From positions 1-64,000 of the forward strand of contig CAADHA010000029.1 of the NCBI GenBank assembly GCA_900696685.1: DNA of 64,000 bases, given 5' to 3'. Below are positions 44,135 through 51,999 of the stretch, piece after piece. The translations under genes and the position numbers were made by a program. Every line of letters begins with the position of its first letter. The first letter of the stretch is position 1. The DNA comes from an uncultured Planctomycetota bacterium. GTDB lineage: Bacteria > Planctomycetota > Phycisphaerae > Phycisphaerales > UBA5793. The notes below the pieces were generated by a model. It was not told where the DNA came from and ran no database searches. It saw nothing but the letters and a program-made list of their open reading frames with translations.

Positions 44135-45360
44135 GCGGCGGCTCGCTTTCCGGAAGCCGCGGGCGGCGCAGGGCGTGCGGAGCCGGATCGCCGAAGCGGC
44201 GCGTACGAGGATTGGAACATCGAAGCACCCCTCATGCTCAATCCCGCCGCGACCGCCCAGTCGGTCAGTGACGCATGGCGACGGTCCAGGCGCATCTCGG
44301 CCCCGGTCACGTCGATTCCCTCCAGCGGACTGATGACACGGGCTTCCAGTTTCAGGTGTTCAGAGAGAATGGACGCGAGATTCGGCTCGCGGCTTTCGCC
44401 GCCGATGATGCAGGCGTACTCCGGCCGTGCACCGCGGAACGTCACGCTGTAATACCGCAGGCACAACGCCGCCTCCTGCGCCAGGTCGTGCATCAGCGGA
44501 CGGATTGCCTCGAAGGCGGCCCGGCTCACGCGGTCGGCTGTCCCGCCCGAGATCGGCTGCCTCTGCCCGCCTCCCGTGCTCTCGCGGGTCGCCGGCTCGG
44601 AAGACTCCGCCATCCGCTCGATGCGCAGCTGCTTGGCCGCCTCCGGATCGAGGCTGAGGCGGTCCGAGACGGCGCGGTTGAAATCCCGGCCGGCGATGTC
44701 GATCGGCTTCACGAAGGCTGTCTCACGCCCGCGCGTGATGCATACCGTCGTGACGCTCAGCCCCACGTCGATGATCAGGCGCACCACCGACTCGTCTTCC
44801 TGCCGGCGCAGGGACCGCGTGAGCGTGCGGCACGAAGCGAGGAAGGGGGCGTCAACGGCAAGAGGGCGAAGGCCCGCACCCAGGACCGCGTCGAGGCAGG
44901 TCGCCAGGTTGGTTCGGCGCGCGGCGATCAGGATCACCTCGTCGCGCGTGTCGTGCCCCTGCGCCACTTCGCCCGCGCGAATCGACTCCACCTCGAGTTC
45001 ATCCATGGGAACCGTGAAGCGCTCCGACGCCTCCCACTTTACCGCTTTGCGGCGTTCATCGTCGGTCATGGAAGGGAGACGGACGGCGCGGATGAGCAGG
45101 TCCGACGCGCTCGGGGCGAGCACGCAGGCATCCCCCCTGAAGCGGCTCATCTCCAGCGCACCCTGCATCGCGCGCTCGATCTCGCTGCGCCTCTGCTGTG
45201 GTTCGTCGGACAGCGGATTCAGGAAGTTTCGCCTCGCCGCGGCGACCACGCGCAGCAGCCCGCCCTCCTCATGCAGCTGCATGAGTTTCACTCCGCTGGC
45301 GCCCAGGTCCACGCCGATGGGCAGCGTCGAGTTGTGCAGGAAGTTCCATCTCACCCGCAA
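44131..45360 (-). CDS. pilM: PilM-like actin-fold protein
   Basis: A 409-residue cytosolic actin-like ATPase-fold protein. It shows PIGVDLGASGVKLMQLHEE (phosphate 1), RAVRLPSMTDDERRKAVKWEA, then LIIDVGLSVTTVCITRGRETAFVKPIDIAGRDF (phosphate 2) and YACIIGGES (adenosine motif), with an extra ~40-residue polar insertion around 255-285. Family members nucleate PilN/O and link to the ATPase. The C-terminus carries an Arg/Ala/Pro tail. First of four overlapping genes pilM-N-O and PilP-like. Confidence 0.92.
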   Translation of the reverse strand: MRVRWNFLHNSTLPIGVDLGASGVKLMQLHEEGGLLRVVAAARRNFLNPLSDEPQQRRSEIERAMQGALEMSRFRGDACVLAPSASDLLIRAVRLPSMTDDERRKAVKWEASERFTVPMDELEVESIRAGEVAQGHDTRDEVILIAARRTNLATCLDAVLGAGLRPLAVDAPFLASCRTLTRSLRRQEDESVVRLIIDVGLSVTTVCITRGRETAFVKPIDIAGRDFNRAVSDRLSLDPEAAKQLRIERMAESSEPATRESTGGGQRQPISGGTADRVSRAAFEAIRPLMHDLAQEAALCLRYYSVTFRGARPEYACIIGGESREPNLASILSEHLKLEARVISPLEGIDVTGAEMRLDRRHASLTDWAVAAGLSMRGASMFQSSYAPLRRSGSARPAPPAASGKRAAA

Positions 45361-45382
45361 GATCCTTTCAACCCGGTCCGGC

Positions 45383-45943
45383 TCATTCGGCGTCGAGTCT
45401 GACCACGGATACGCGGCCTGTGAATCCGCTCACCAGGATGCGGAATCGATCCCCGTTGCCGCTGACGACGAGCGACCCGCCGATGCTCGATGCGTTCTCG
45501 CCGTTGACCGGTCCGCCGATCGCGTCATACGTGATGTAGCGGTTGCCCCCGTCAAAGCTCGCGCTCTCAATCGTGATGTCGCCGAATCTCCGGTCAGCGA
45601 TGAAGTTGACGATGTAGCGGCCCGATCCGCCGTCGGAGATCGGGTCGAAGAGCACGTCGTTGTCCGGATCGAAGGGGTCGGCGAGCAGGCGGTATCCGCT
45701 GCCGTCCTCCTCGAATACGACGCGCCGCGCTGATTGCCGCGCCATCGCGTCGGACTGCGCGAACGAGAGATCGGCAACGATGCGCCGCACCGCCGACTCG
45801 GTCTCGAAACTGACGGCATTGCGCATGTTCGGGATCAGGATCGAGGCCGCGATCCCCATGAGCGCGACGACGATGAGGATCTCGATGAGTGTGACGCCCC
45901 GGCGATTTCGCGGGACGCTGGCGATCGGGTTGCGGTGATTCAT
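45383..45943 (-). CDS. GspH/FimT-like minor pseudopilin
   Basis: A 186-residue prepilin. The ATG at 45943 is preceded by AAGGAA. A basic leader ends RRG and is followed by VTLIEILIVVALMGIAASILIPNM, the N-methylated helix with Glu at +5. The C-terminal domain has the GspH look (RRIVADLSFAQSDAMARQSARRVVFEEDG, then beta strands and GRVSVVRLDAE). Probably part of the pseudopilus tip. Precedes pilM by 22 bases. Confidence 0.88.
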   Translation of the reverse strand: MNHRNPIASVPRNRRGVTLIEILIVVALMGIAASILIPNMRNAVSFETESAVRRIVADLSFAQSDAMARQSARRVVFEEDGSGYRLLADPFDPDNDVLFDPISDGGSGRYIVNFIADRRFGDITIESASFDGGNRYITYDAIGGPVNGENASSIGGSLVVSGNGDRFRILVSGFTGRVSVVRLDAE

Positions 45944-45992
45944 GGCTGGTTCCTTCACGCTGGCACAGCAGCGCCCCGCCCACCCATCGACC

Positions 45993-46274
45993 TCACTTCT
46001 CCTCGACCCGTACGGGCGGCATCGAAGTGACCTTGACGCTGAACTCGCTCTTCTCGATGCTCCTGCGGAGCGCCTCGACGCTGGCATTGAGCCGGCGAAG
46101 TTCCCGGATCATCTCCATCCGTTGGCTGCCGGCGTCGGGAATGCCCGTTTGCGGCTGCCCGGCCAGCGCCGTCGACGCGGGCAGGCCCCGGTCGGCCAGC
46201 AGCATGACGGCAAGCAGGCCGCACGTGACGGCGTTGATGGTCAGAACGGTTCGGAAGCAGTTTCGTCGGCGCAT
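45993..46274 (-). CDS. Small single-helix membrane protein in the secretion cluster
   Basis: A 93-residue protein starting at 46274 with GGAGGA nine bases upstream. A helix (about residues 10-27, LTINAVTCGLLAVMLLA) anchors or exports it. The rest is polar with a predicted coiled coil (MEMIRELRRLNASVEALRRSIE). No recognised family. Position between pseudopilin genes suggests an accessory role in the machine. Confidence 0.65.
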   Translation of the reverse strand: MRRRNCFRTVLTINAVTCGLLAVMLLADRGLPASTALAGQPQTGIPDAGSQRMEMIRELRRLNASVEALRRSIEKSEFSVKVTSMPPVRVEEK

Positions 46275-46326
46275 GCCGTCCTCCTTCGCATGTGAGGCGA
46301 AGACGGAGCGGCCCGTGGTTCGCCCC

Positions 46327-47013
46327 TCAGAAGCGGTCCTGAGCAGCGACCCACCGCAGGTCCGTCGCAAGCGTGCTCACCTGTCGCGTATCGGTCGATT
46401 CATCAAGCCAGGTAAGCCGCACCAGGGCCGCGGAAGGCATTGCGTCCGGCCGTAACGGTTGCGTCGAGTTGATGCCGGTAATCTCGCAGGAAACCACGGG
46501 CTGCGCGATGACCGTCCGCATGACGTCCGCTCGCATGGTGAGTTCCTCGATTCGTCGTGCGCTTCGGACCTCGGCTTCGGAGAGCACGGGATCGTCGTCG
46601 TGCGGGGGCGTCCACGTAAAGGCGAGCACGCATCGCAGGAGCGGGCTGTAGCGGAGCACGAGCAGTTCGGAGAGGTTGACAAGTCCGGGATATCGGTCGT
46701 CCGCCACCCACAGGACCATCAGGTCAAGTTGCGCCTCGCCAGCCTGCTGGTAGTGGATGGCGAGCAGGCGCCGTCGTCCGGCCAGGAGTTCTTCGAGGAT
46801 TTCCTGTTGACGTGCAGCCTCGCCGCGCAAGGGAGCAGACGAGTCTGAAGAAGTCCGCGTCAATGCTCCGCTCAGGAGACGCGGACCGACGATCACGGCG
46901 CCGACGCCGACGATCGACGCCAGAGCCAGAAGAACAACGACTTCACTCCACGCAGCGCCTCGGGCCTCGCGGGCCTTGGCCCGCATGCAAGCCCGGCAAC
47001 CCGATCTGCGCAT
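46327..47013 (-). CDS. Degenerate pseudopilin-like membrane protein
   Basis: A 228-residue protein from an ATG at 47013; an ATG at 47070 would add 19 residues and overlap the upstream gene. A basic leader is followed by AAWSEVVVLLALASIVGVGA, in which Glu holds the +5 position of a prepilin helix but the canonical G-F-T-L is replaced by A-A-W-S, so peptidase processing is doubtful. The soluble part (LLAIHYQQAGEAQLDLMVLW, LRYSPLLRCVLAFTW, VRLTWLDES) resembles GspJ/PulJ-like domains only loosely. Role probably within the pseudopilus. Confidence 0.7.
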   Translation of the reverse strand: MRRSGCRACMRAKAREARGAAWSEVVVLLALASIVGVGAVIVGPRLLSGALTRTSSDSSAPLRGEAARQQEILEELLAGRRRLLAIHYQQAGEAQLDLMVLWVADDRYPGLVNLSELLVLRYSPLLRCVLAFTWTPPHDDDPVLSEAEVRSARRIEELTMRADVMRTVIAQPVVSCEITGINSTQPLRPDAMPSAALVRLTWLDESTDTRQVSTLATDLRWVAAQDRF

Positions 47014-47038
47014 CAGACCTGCGAGCCCGCGCAGGAGA

Positions 47039-47584
47039 TCAATAGTCGTAGTAGGCGCGCCCATTCTCATCCTGCCCCGGAAGGTACGCCTTGACCTCCA
47101 GCGTTTCCGGCTTGTAAAGCCAGCCGAAGGCCGTCATGCCAGTGGGCGGGGGCGGGAGCGCGCTTCCGTTGGACACCACGAAGATGGCGCTCGATCCGTT
47201 GATGGGATTGATGGGGATCTCCGCCATGTAGGGACCGAAGCGGAACGTCTGCGATGAACTGCTCCCAACCGTGCCGTCCGAGGAGGTCGGGTTGGTCATC
47301 TGCGCGATGAAGTCGGCCTCCGTGGGCGGCGCCGTCGGATCGCCGCCGGGATAGCCCGGCGACACGCCGTGATGCTGCGCCCGGTACACCTGGATCTGTT
47401 GCCTGATGTAGCGGAGGTCCTGGAGCAGAGCCGAACCGCCCGCGACCTGCGATGCGGTGGAGAAGCGAGGCGCCACGATCGCGGCGAGGATCGCGAGGAT
47501 GAGGATGACAATGACCAGTTCGACGAGTGTGAACCCGCCTCGCCGCATGCGCCTGCGCTCAATCTGGTCGCGCCTTGAGGACAT
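47039..47584 (-). CDS. Pseudopilin (GspG-like)
   Basis: A 181-residue prepilin. The ATG at 47584 was chosen (GGAG upstream); an ATG at 47596 is four codons longer. A leader RRRMRRGG is followed by FTLVELVIVILILAILAAIVAPRF. The soluble domain contains LLQDLRYIRQQIQVYRAQHHG, then a Pro/Thr insertion and a GPYMAEIPINPINGSS loop like the calcium loop of GspG. It ends with tyrosines (AYYDY). Confidence 0.9.
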   Translation of the reverse strand: MSSRRDQIERRRMRRGGFTLVELVIVILILAILAAIVAPRFSTASQVAGGSALLQDLRYIRQQIQVYRAQHHGVSPGYPGGDPTAPPTEADFIAQMTNPTSSDGTVGSSSSQTFRFGPYMAEIPINPINGSSAIFVVSNGSALPPPPTGMTAFGWLYKPETLEVKAYLPGQDENGRAYYDY

Positions 47585-47681
47585 CGTCCACTCCATCGAG
47601 TCACCGTGCTTCGCGCGGCGCCTCGTCGCGGCGATGAGACGCGAGCGAGACCACGATCCGCACCTCAGGCCGGGCGCCGGC

Positions 47682-48113
47682 TCAGCCCGGCGGGCTGTAC
47701 GTACTGGTAACTTCGTCAAAATAGGGAGCGGTCATCACTCCGCGGACATCATCCCACACCCAGCCGATGTCCGTCGCCTCGACTGTCCCGATGCCCGGCG
47801 AACCGGTGAACGGGTTATAGGGTGCGCCCTGGAGGTATGCCGGCTCTCCCACGGGATCGACAAGCGGATCCCAGTCGGTCACGAGATTGTCCAGGCCGAA
47901 GGGAGGCAACTGCCCGTCATGCCTCACCTTGTAAAGTTCGATCTGGCTGCGGATCGCCTGCAACTGGCTCTTGAGCGAGGCTGCCGAAGCGTCCTGCGAT
48001 GCGTTGGTGAACTGGGGGATCACGATCGCGGCGAGAATGCCCAGGATCACCACCACCACGAGAATCTCAATGAGCGTGAACGCACGAAGTGTGAATCTGT
48101 CGCGGCTGGTCAT
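47682..48113 (-). CDS. Pseudopilin, paralogue 2 (GspG-like)
   Basis: A 143-residue prepilin; the ATG at 48113 has GGAAGG upstream. The leader ends LRA, then FTLIEILVVVVILGILAAIV and PQFTNASQDAS. The soluble domain has LKSQLQAIRSQIELYKVRHDG and a PYNPFTGSPG loop followed by GWVWDDVRGVM. It is closely similar to the next gene upstream and looks like a tandem duplicate. Note Ala instead of Gly at position -1 before the cleavage site, which is unusual for prepilin peptidase substrates. Confidence 0.92.
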   Translation of the reverse strand: MTSRDRFTLRAFTLIEILVVVVILGILAAIVIPQFTNASQDASAASLKSQLQAIRSQIELYKVRHDGQLPPFGLDNLVTDWDPLVDPVGEPAYLQGAPYNPFTGSPGIGTVEATDIGWVWDDVRGVMTAPYFDEVTSTYSPPG

Positions 48114-48254
48114 GACTTGACCTTCCTCTCCGAGTTGCGCCACCACAGCGAGATCGGGTATGAAAGAGAGGCGACAGCGTTTCCGCTGCCGCCTCTGAGA
48201 GCCATCACATGAACCGGCGGCAAGCCGCCGTCATGCCGCGCCTGTTGCGGCGCC

Positions 48255-48704
48255 TTATTGCTCGGTGTAGGTGTTGGTCACCTCGTCGAAGCCGACGGCA
48301 TACATGCGGCCGGTGGCGTTATCCCACACCCAGCCGTCCGTCGCGGACGCACCGTCGAGGTGGCTGGTGCCGGCGACGATCAGCGAGTTGCCCGTGAAGG
48401 GATTGATCGGCGACGACTGGAGATAGGGACCTTCCGTCCATGCCGGGTCGTACGTGGCGGGGTCCGTGAGGGGCACCCACTGCTCCGCCTCGAAGTCGGG
48501 CACGAACCCGTTGTGCTTGACGCGCATCAGTTCGATCTGGCTGCGCACCGTCTGCAGCTGGCTCTTGAGCGACGAGGCCGAGGCTTCCTGGCTGGCGTTG
48601 GTGAACTGCGGGATCACGATCGCGGCGAGAATGCCGAGAATCACGACCACGATGAGAATTTCCACCAGCGTAAAGCCTCTCGTTCGACTGCTGACCTTGA
48701 TCAT
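48255..48704 (-). CDS. Pseudopilin, paralogue 1 (probable major pseudopilin)
   Basis: A 149-residue prepilin, first gene of the minus-strand cluster. The ATG at 48704 has AAGGAG seven bases upstream. A short leader MIKVSSRTRG precedes FTLVEILIVVVILGILAAIV and PQFTNASQEAS. The soluble domain has LKSQLQTVRSQIELMRVKHNG, SPINPFTGNSL and DGWVWDNATGRMYAV. It is the closest match to a major pseudopilin by position and by its canonical leader (Gly at -1). Confidence 0.93.
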   Translation of the reverse strand: MIKVSSRTRGFTLVEILIVVVILGILAAIVIPQFTNASQEASASSLKSQLQTVRSQIELMRVKHNGFVPDFEAEQWVPLTDPATYDPAWTEGPYLQSSPINPFTGNSLIVAGTSHLDGASATDGWVWDNATGRMYAVGFDEVTNTYTEQ

Positions 48705-48904
48705 CGATGACTCCTTCGCGAAAGGGTTCGAAGACGCAAGCGCTGCTTCGAGATCTGCGACAGGGCCTGCGTCTTCACTGAGGCCCGGCGGAACACATTT
48801 GAACGAACTCACCCCGGACGCCACCCTGCGCCCGCGAAAGCCTGGCCCGCAACCGGTGTCCTCCTCATGGCGGCACCGTGGCACCTGGCTTCTCGGCGGC
48901 TTGA

Positions 48905-48931
48905 GCGCCGCAGGGATACTCCCTACGGCGC
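48905..48931. other. 12-bp hairpin in the leader of the pseudopilin operon
   Basis: GCGCCGCAGGGA and TCCCTACGGCGC pair over 12 positions (one G-T wobble) around a three-base loop. On the minus strand it is about 200 bases upstream of the pseudopilin start. No T-run follows, so it is more likely a structured leader or protein site than a terminator. Confidence 0.5.
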
Positions 48932-49100
48932 CGCCACCGCTTGAAAACCGTGTCGATTGACGTTCCATCACCAGATTGAATCGTCCAGAGCGAGCCGGCT
49001 CTGGAGCACGCGGCTTCAAGGGGCGCCCGACCGTGCCGCCTGCGCCGCCCCGCGCCTATTCAGACCCGCATTCCGGCGCGCAGAGGGCCAGTGAAGCGAC

Positions 49101-49128
49101 GACGCGCGGGTCCGAAGAACCGCGCGTC
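49101..49128 (-). terminator. Candidate terminator after the HEAT-repeat gene
   Basis: GACGCGCGG / CCGCGCGTC, a 9-bp perfect stem with a 10-base loop, 38 bases beyond the stop at 49166 on the minus strand. No clear T-tract, so function is tentative. Confidence 0.4.
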
Positions 49129-49165
49129 GCGAACAGGTCCTGAAACATCAACCCGAACGTGAACG

Positions 49166-51331
49166 CTACTCGGAGACGATCATCGGCACCATATTGGACG
49201 CCGGGAGATTCAGCGCTCCGTGCGCCTGCGCCGCAGCCGTCGCAACGGGGCCGCGCGCCGTCTTCACCATGTTCACGAGCGAGGTGATCTGCGCCGTGCT
49301 CGCGTAGGAGCCGAAACGCTTTGCGGACTGGGAAACGAAGTCAAGAAGAGCGACCTGTACGGTCTCCTCCTTCTCGGCCAGAGCCGCGCTCAACAGCGCC
49401 CCTTGTGCCCGTGACGTGTTCACCCATGCCAGCGTCTGCGCGGCCGTAAGGCGCAGTTCGCCCGTGTACATCGAAATCGCCTCGACGAGGGCGGCCTCCG
49501 CGAAGCGGATGTCGAACGCGGGGCTGTTGCGCACCGCGATGTCGCGCAGGACTCGCAGCGACTCCGCGGCGTAGGCGTCGGCCTCCTGGGTCGTGATCAA
49601 CTCTCCGGTGGTCCGGGCGATGAGCGCGTTCATCGCCGTGGTCATCTGGTCCGGCGAGAGGCCGAGCCGGATCACGCCGACTCTCTGGTTGCCTTCAAAC
49701 TCGTTGCGCAACGAGGCGAGGTTCTCAGACGGCGTAATCAGTGCGATCGGGCTTGCGGCAATGCGATGGTCCGTCTGGATCGTCGAGACGATCTCGCGGG
49801 CGCGGGCGGGAGTGGTCTGAAGCAGGAAGAGGTCCACGCCCGGAGCCGAGGCGAGGTCGCTTCGCATCGCGCCGAAGTCCGACCGAGGCGGCAGGACGGT
49901 AAAGCCCATCTCGCGCAGGCTCGAAGCGAGCGTACGCTGGTTCTCCTCGTTCTCGGCGATGACTGCGGCGAAGCGCTCATCGCCCGTGCGAATGGCGCCC
50001 GCAAGGATGGGAACGACCTGGTCCGATCCGGCGAAGACTTCCATGGGCAACGCCCGGCCGAGGGCAAGGGCCGCGTCATACCGCACTCTGCGCTCGGGGA
50101 ATCCAAGCGCGTCGATGAGCGGCGAGGGCTGACTGCTCCCGAGCCAGAGGCTTGCGCCGCCCGCAGTTCCGTCGAGTGCTCGGATCGCATGCCTCGCCAG
50201 CCGTCCATCGAGGTCGCGATTGGCGCGGTCGAGAACCATCTGGCACGCGGCGGGACCAGCGGCGACGGCGTAGTACAAGGGAGGCCTGCGGTCGGCGCCG
50301 TACGTCGGATCAACGCCTTCGCCCAGTTGATCGCTGCGTCGGAAGTTGCCCGCGATCCACAGGCTCAGGGCGCTGAGTGAATTGTTGTCGTGCCGCAGCG
50401 CCTCCTCGGCGCATCTCATCACCATCACTTCGGAGAAGATCTCCGTGGGCACGGGGATGGCATACAGGCCGGCGCCGGCGCGGTAGAACCAGATGTTGTT
50501 GGTCGCCTCGCCCGGCCAGGCGATCAGGCTGCTGCGCTCCTGCCAGTAGAGATCTCCGAGCGTCAGCCAGACGTCGGCCGGGCCGCCGTCGGCAAGCGCA
50601 CCGAGGCGCTCGTGCGCGCGCGTGGCCGCGTTCCGCGCCGCCTGGATCGCGCGCGGGCTGTTCATCAGAGTCCGCAGGGCGGGGATGGCGTGGAAATACC
50701 TGATCTGTGCGAGAATGTCGCAGAGGCGCTCCTGCGCGACGGGATCGACGTGAGGCAGGGCGACCGTGAGCGGCGTCACGGCCTGGCGGCCGATGCTCAC
50801 CAGCACTTCCGTGGCGCGCACCTTGAGTTCCGTCGTGGACGCGCCGGTGAGGACGTCGAGCAGTTGGGGCACCGCAAACTCGCCGGCCGTGCGGAGGGCC
50901 TCCTCGGCCATGCGCCGGCCACGCGGCGTGCCGACGAGATTCTGAATGTGCCGCGAGATCTCTTCGGGATCGCGAGCCATGTCGATACGCCCGGTGTTGA
51001 TGCGCATCTGAAGGCGGCCGGCGACCGTCTCCAGTTCGGCAACGCGCGCGGCGCGGACGAGCGCATCATCCAGCCTCGTCCAGACGCCCGCCTCGTCAAT
51101 CAGGCGGTAAAGATCGGCGTCGGTGATCTCAGACTCGATGAGCGCCTGCGCCGAACTGTGGGCCAGTTCCGGCCGCGCCACCAGAACGTAGTGGATGAAG
51201 TCCTCGATGAGGACCACTTCGCGCGGCTTCGCCCCTGAAGCGCCCTGTCGGGCGACAACAGTGGCCACCGAGGTCAGCGAACACACGAGCAGCAGGAGCA
51301 GGCACAGCCGGCGCAGCGACGAGTGATACAC
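49166..51331 (-). CDS. Exported HEAT-repeat protein with receiver-like domain
   Basis: A 721-residue protein. The GTG at 51331 is set by GGAGG six bases upstream and begins a Sec signal (YHSSLRRLCLLLLLVCSL...). Residues about 80-450 form HEAT-like helical repeats (VPQLLDVLTGASTTELKVRA, VRYDAALALGRALP). Residues about 455-580 read like a CheY fold (FAAVIAENEENQRTLASSLRE, VDLFLLQTTP, SPIALITPSE), but Gln sits where the phospho-acceptor Asp should be and the conserved Lys is not evident. More helical repeats end the protein. Divergent from the cobalamin riboswitch operon. Function unknown. Confidence 0.8.
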   Translation of the reverse strand: MYHSSLRRLCLLLLLVCSLTSVATVVARQGASGAKPREVVLIEDFIHYVLVARPELAHSSAQALIESEITDADLYRLIDEAGVWTRLDDALVRAARVAELETVAGRLQMRINTGRIDMARDPEEISRHIQNLVGTPRGRRMAEEALRTAGEFAVPQLLDVLTGASTTELKVRATEVLVSIGRQAVTPLTVALPHVDPVAQERLCDILAQIRYFHAIPALRTLMNSPRAIQAARNAATRAHERLGALADGGPADVWLTLGDLYWQERSSLIAWPGEATNNIWFYRAGAGLYAIPVPTEIFSEVMVMRCAEEALRHDNNSLSALSLWIAGNFRRSDQLGEGVDPTYGADRRPPLYYAVAAGPAACQMVLDRANRDLDGRLARHAIRALDGTAGGASLWLGSSQPSPLIDALGFPERRVRYDAALALGRALPMEVFAGSDQVVPILAGAIRTGDERFAAVIAENEENQRTLASSLREMGFTVLPPRSDFGAMRSDLASAPGVDLFLLQTTPARAREIVSTIQTDHRIAASPIALITPSENLASLRNEFEGNQRVGVIRLGLSPDQMTTAMNALIARTTGELITTQEADAYAAESLRVLRDIAVRNSPAFDIRFAEAALVEAISMYTGELRLTAAQTLAWVNTSRAQGALLSAALAEKEETVQVALLDFVSQSAKRFGSYASTAQITSLVNMVKTARGPVATAAAQAHGALNLPASNMVPMIVSE

Positions 51332-51556
51332 AGGCAACCTCCGCCAAAGGGGGGCCGAACAGGAATCTCCGCGACCGTGCGACCCTTCGCCCCGGTCAAT
51401 GCCGCGGCCTCCGCCCCGGCACAGGGCGAAACAGGCCGCGCCGTAGGTACGGAATGTATCGAGGCGATGCGCCTGTGTCAATGCTGCTTCCAAAAACCAC
51501 ACTCCCCTTCCTGGGCCCTCCCCGACTCGTTCCGGCCTGTTGACCGGCGCTCCAGC

Positions 51557-51804
51557 GGCCGGTACAGTGGCTCGCCGATGGCGCCTCGCGCGCTGCTCGC
51601 CCGCCCGAAGCGGCGGCAGCGATCGGGCTGAAAAAGGGAAGCGTGGTGCAAATCCACCGCGGACGCGCCGCCGTAATGGGTCGCCCCGGAGTCGCACTCC
51701 GAGGCGCTGCCCGGCCACACGCCACTGTCCCCTCCTCCTCACACTTCTGGGGAACCGCGGGATGGGAAGGCGGCCGGGCAAGACCCTGAGCCGGAAGACC
51801 TGCC
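51557..51804 (+). promoter_or_regulatory. Cobalamin riboswitch
   Basis: The leader carries the conserved AdoCbl-riboswitch blocks in the right order: AAAAAGGGAA (51631-51640), GGTGCAAATCCACC (51645-51658), an internal GCCGCCGTAATGGG, GCCACTGT (51721-51728), GATGGGAAGGC near 51761, and the B12-box-like GAGCCGGAAGACCTGCC at 51788-51804. A weak P1 can form between GGCCGGT (51557) and ACCTGCC (51798). It lies about 195 bases upstream of the ATG at 52000. In this family cobalamin binding usually lowers expression, so the downstream genes should be switched on when B12 is scarce. Confidence 0.88.
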
Positions 51805-51812
51805 TTCGGCAC

Positions 51813-51846
51813 GAGGCTCTTGCTTCGTCCCTGACGAAGAAGCCTC
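51813..51846 (+). promoter_or_regulatory. Probable expression-platform hairpin
   Basis: Directly after the riboswitch core, CTTCGTC/GACGAAG (7 bp, three-base loop) stacks on GAGGCT/AGCCTC (6 bp) with a small bulge. It lacks a T-run and does not reach the Shine-Dalgarno at 51988, so it may act through an alternative pairing. Mechanism is inferred. Confidence 0.5.
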
Positions 51847-51999
51847 TCGTTGACCGTCCTCGCGCTCCGGGACGTCGCGGCTCTCGACTTCTGCTCCGTT
51901 CCTGGCAGAACTCGACCCCGACTCGGCGAGGTCGGCCGTGTCGCTGGTCGCGTCCAGGAACCGCCCCTCGCGTCTGGGGGTGAACACAGGAGTTTCAAG

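Larger units (their letters stand above)
48705..49165. other. 461-base spacer: leader of the secretion cluster
   Basis: Lies upstream of the first pseudopilin gene (minus strand) and downstream of the HEAT-repeat gene. It contains the strong hairpin at 48905-48931 and the stem-loop at 49101-49128. No coding sequence is convincing. A promoter for the cluster is expected here, but no clear boxes stand out. Confidence 0.5.

Noticed and set aside
48705-49165. GEMM (c-di-GMP) riboswitch in the leader of the pseudopilin operon
   Set aside because: The conserved GCAAACC...GGGACGCAAAGCC blocks of GEMM could not be found on the minus strand; only generic hairpins are present.
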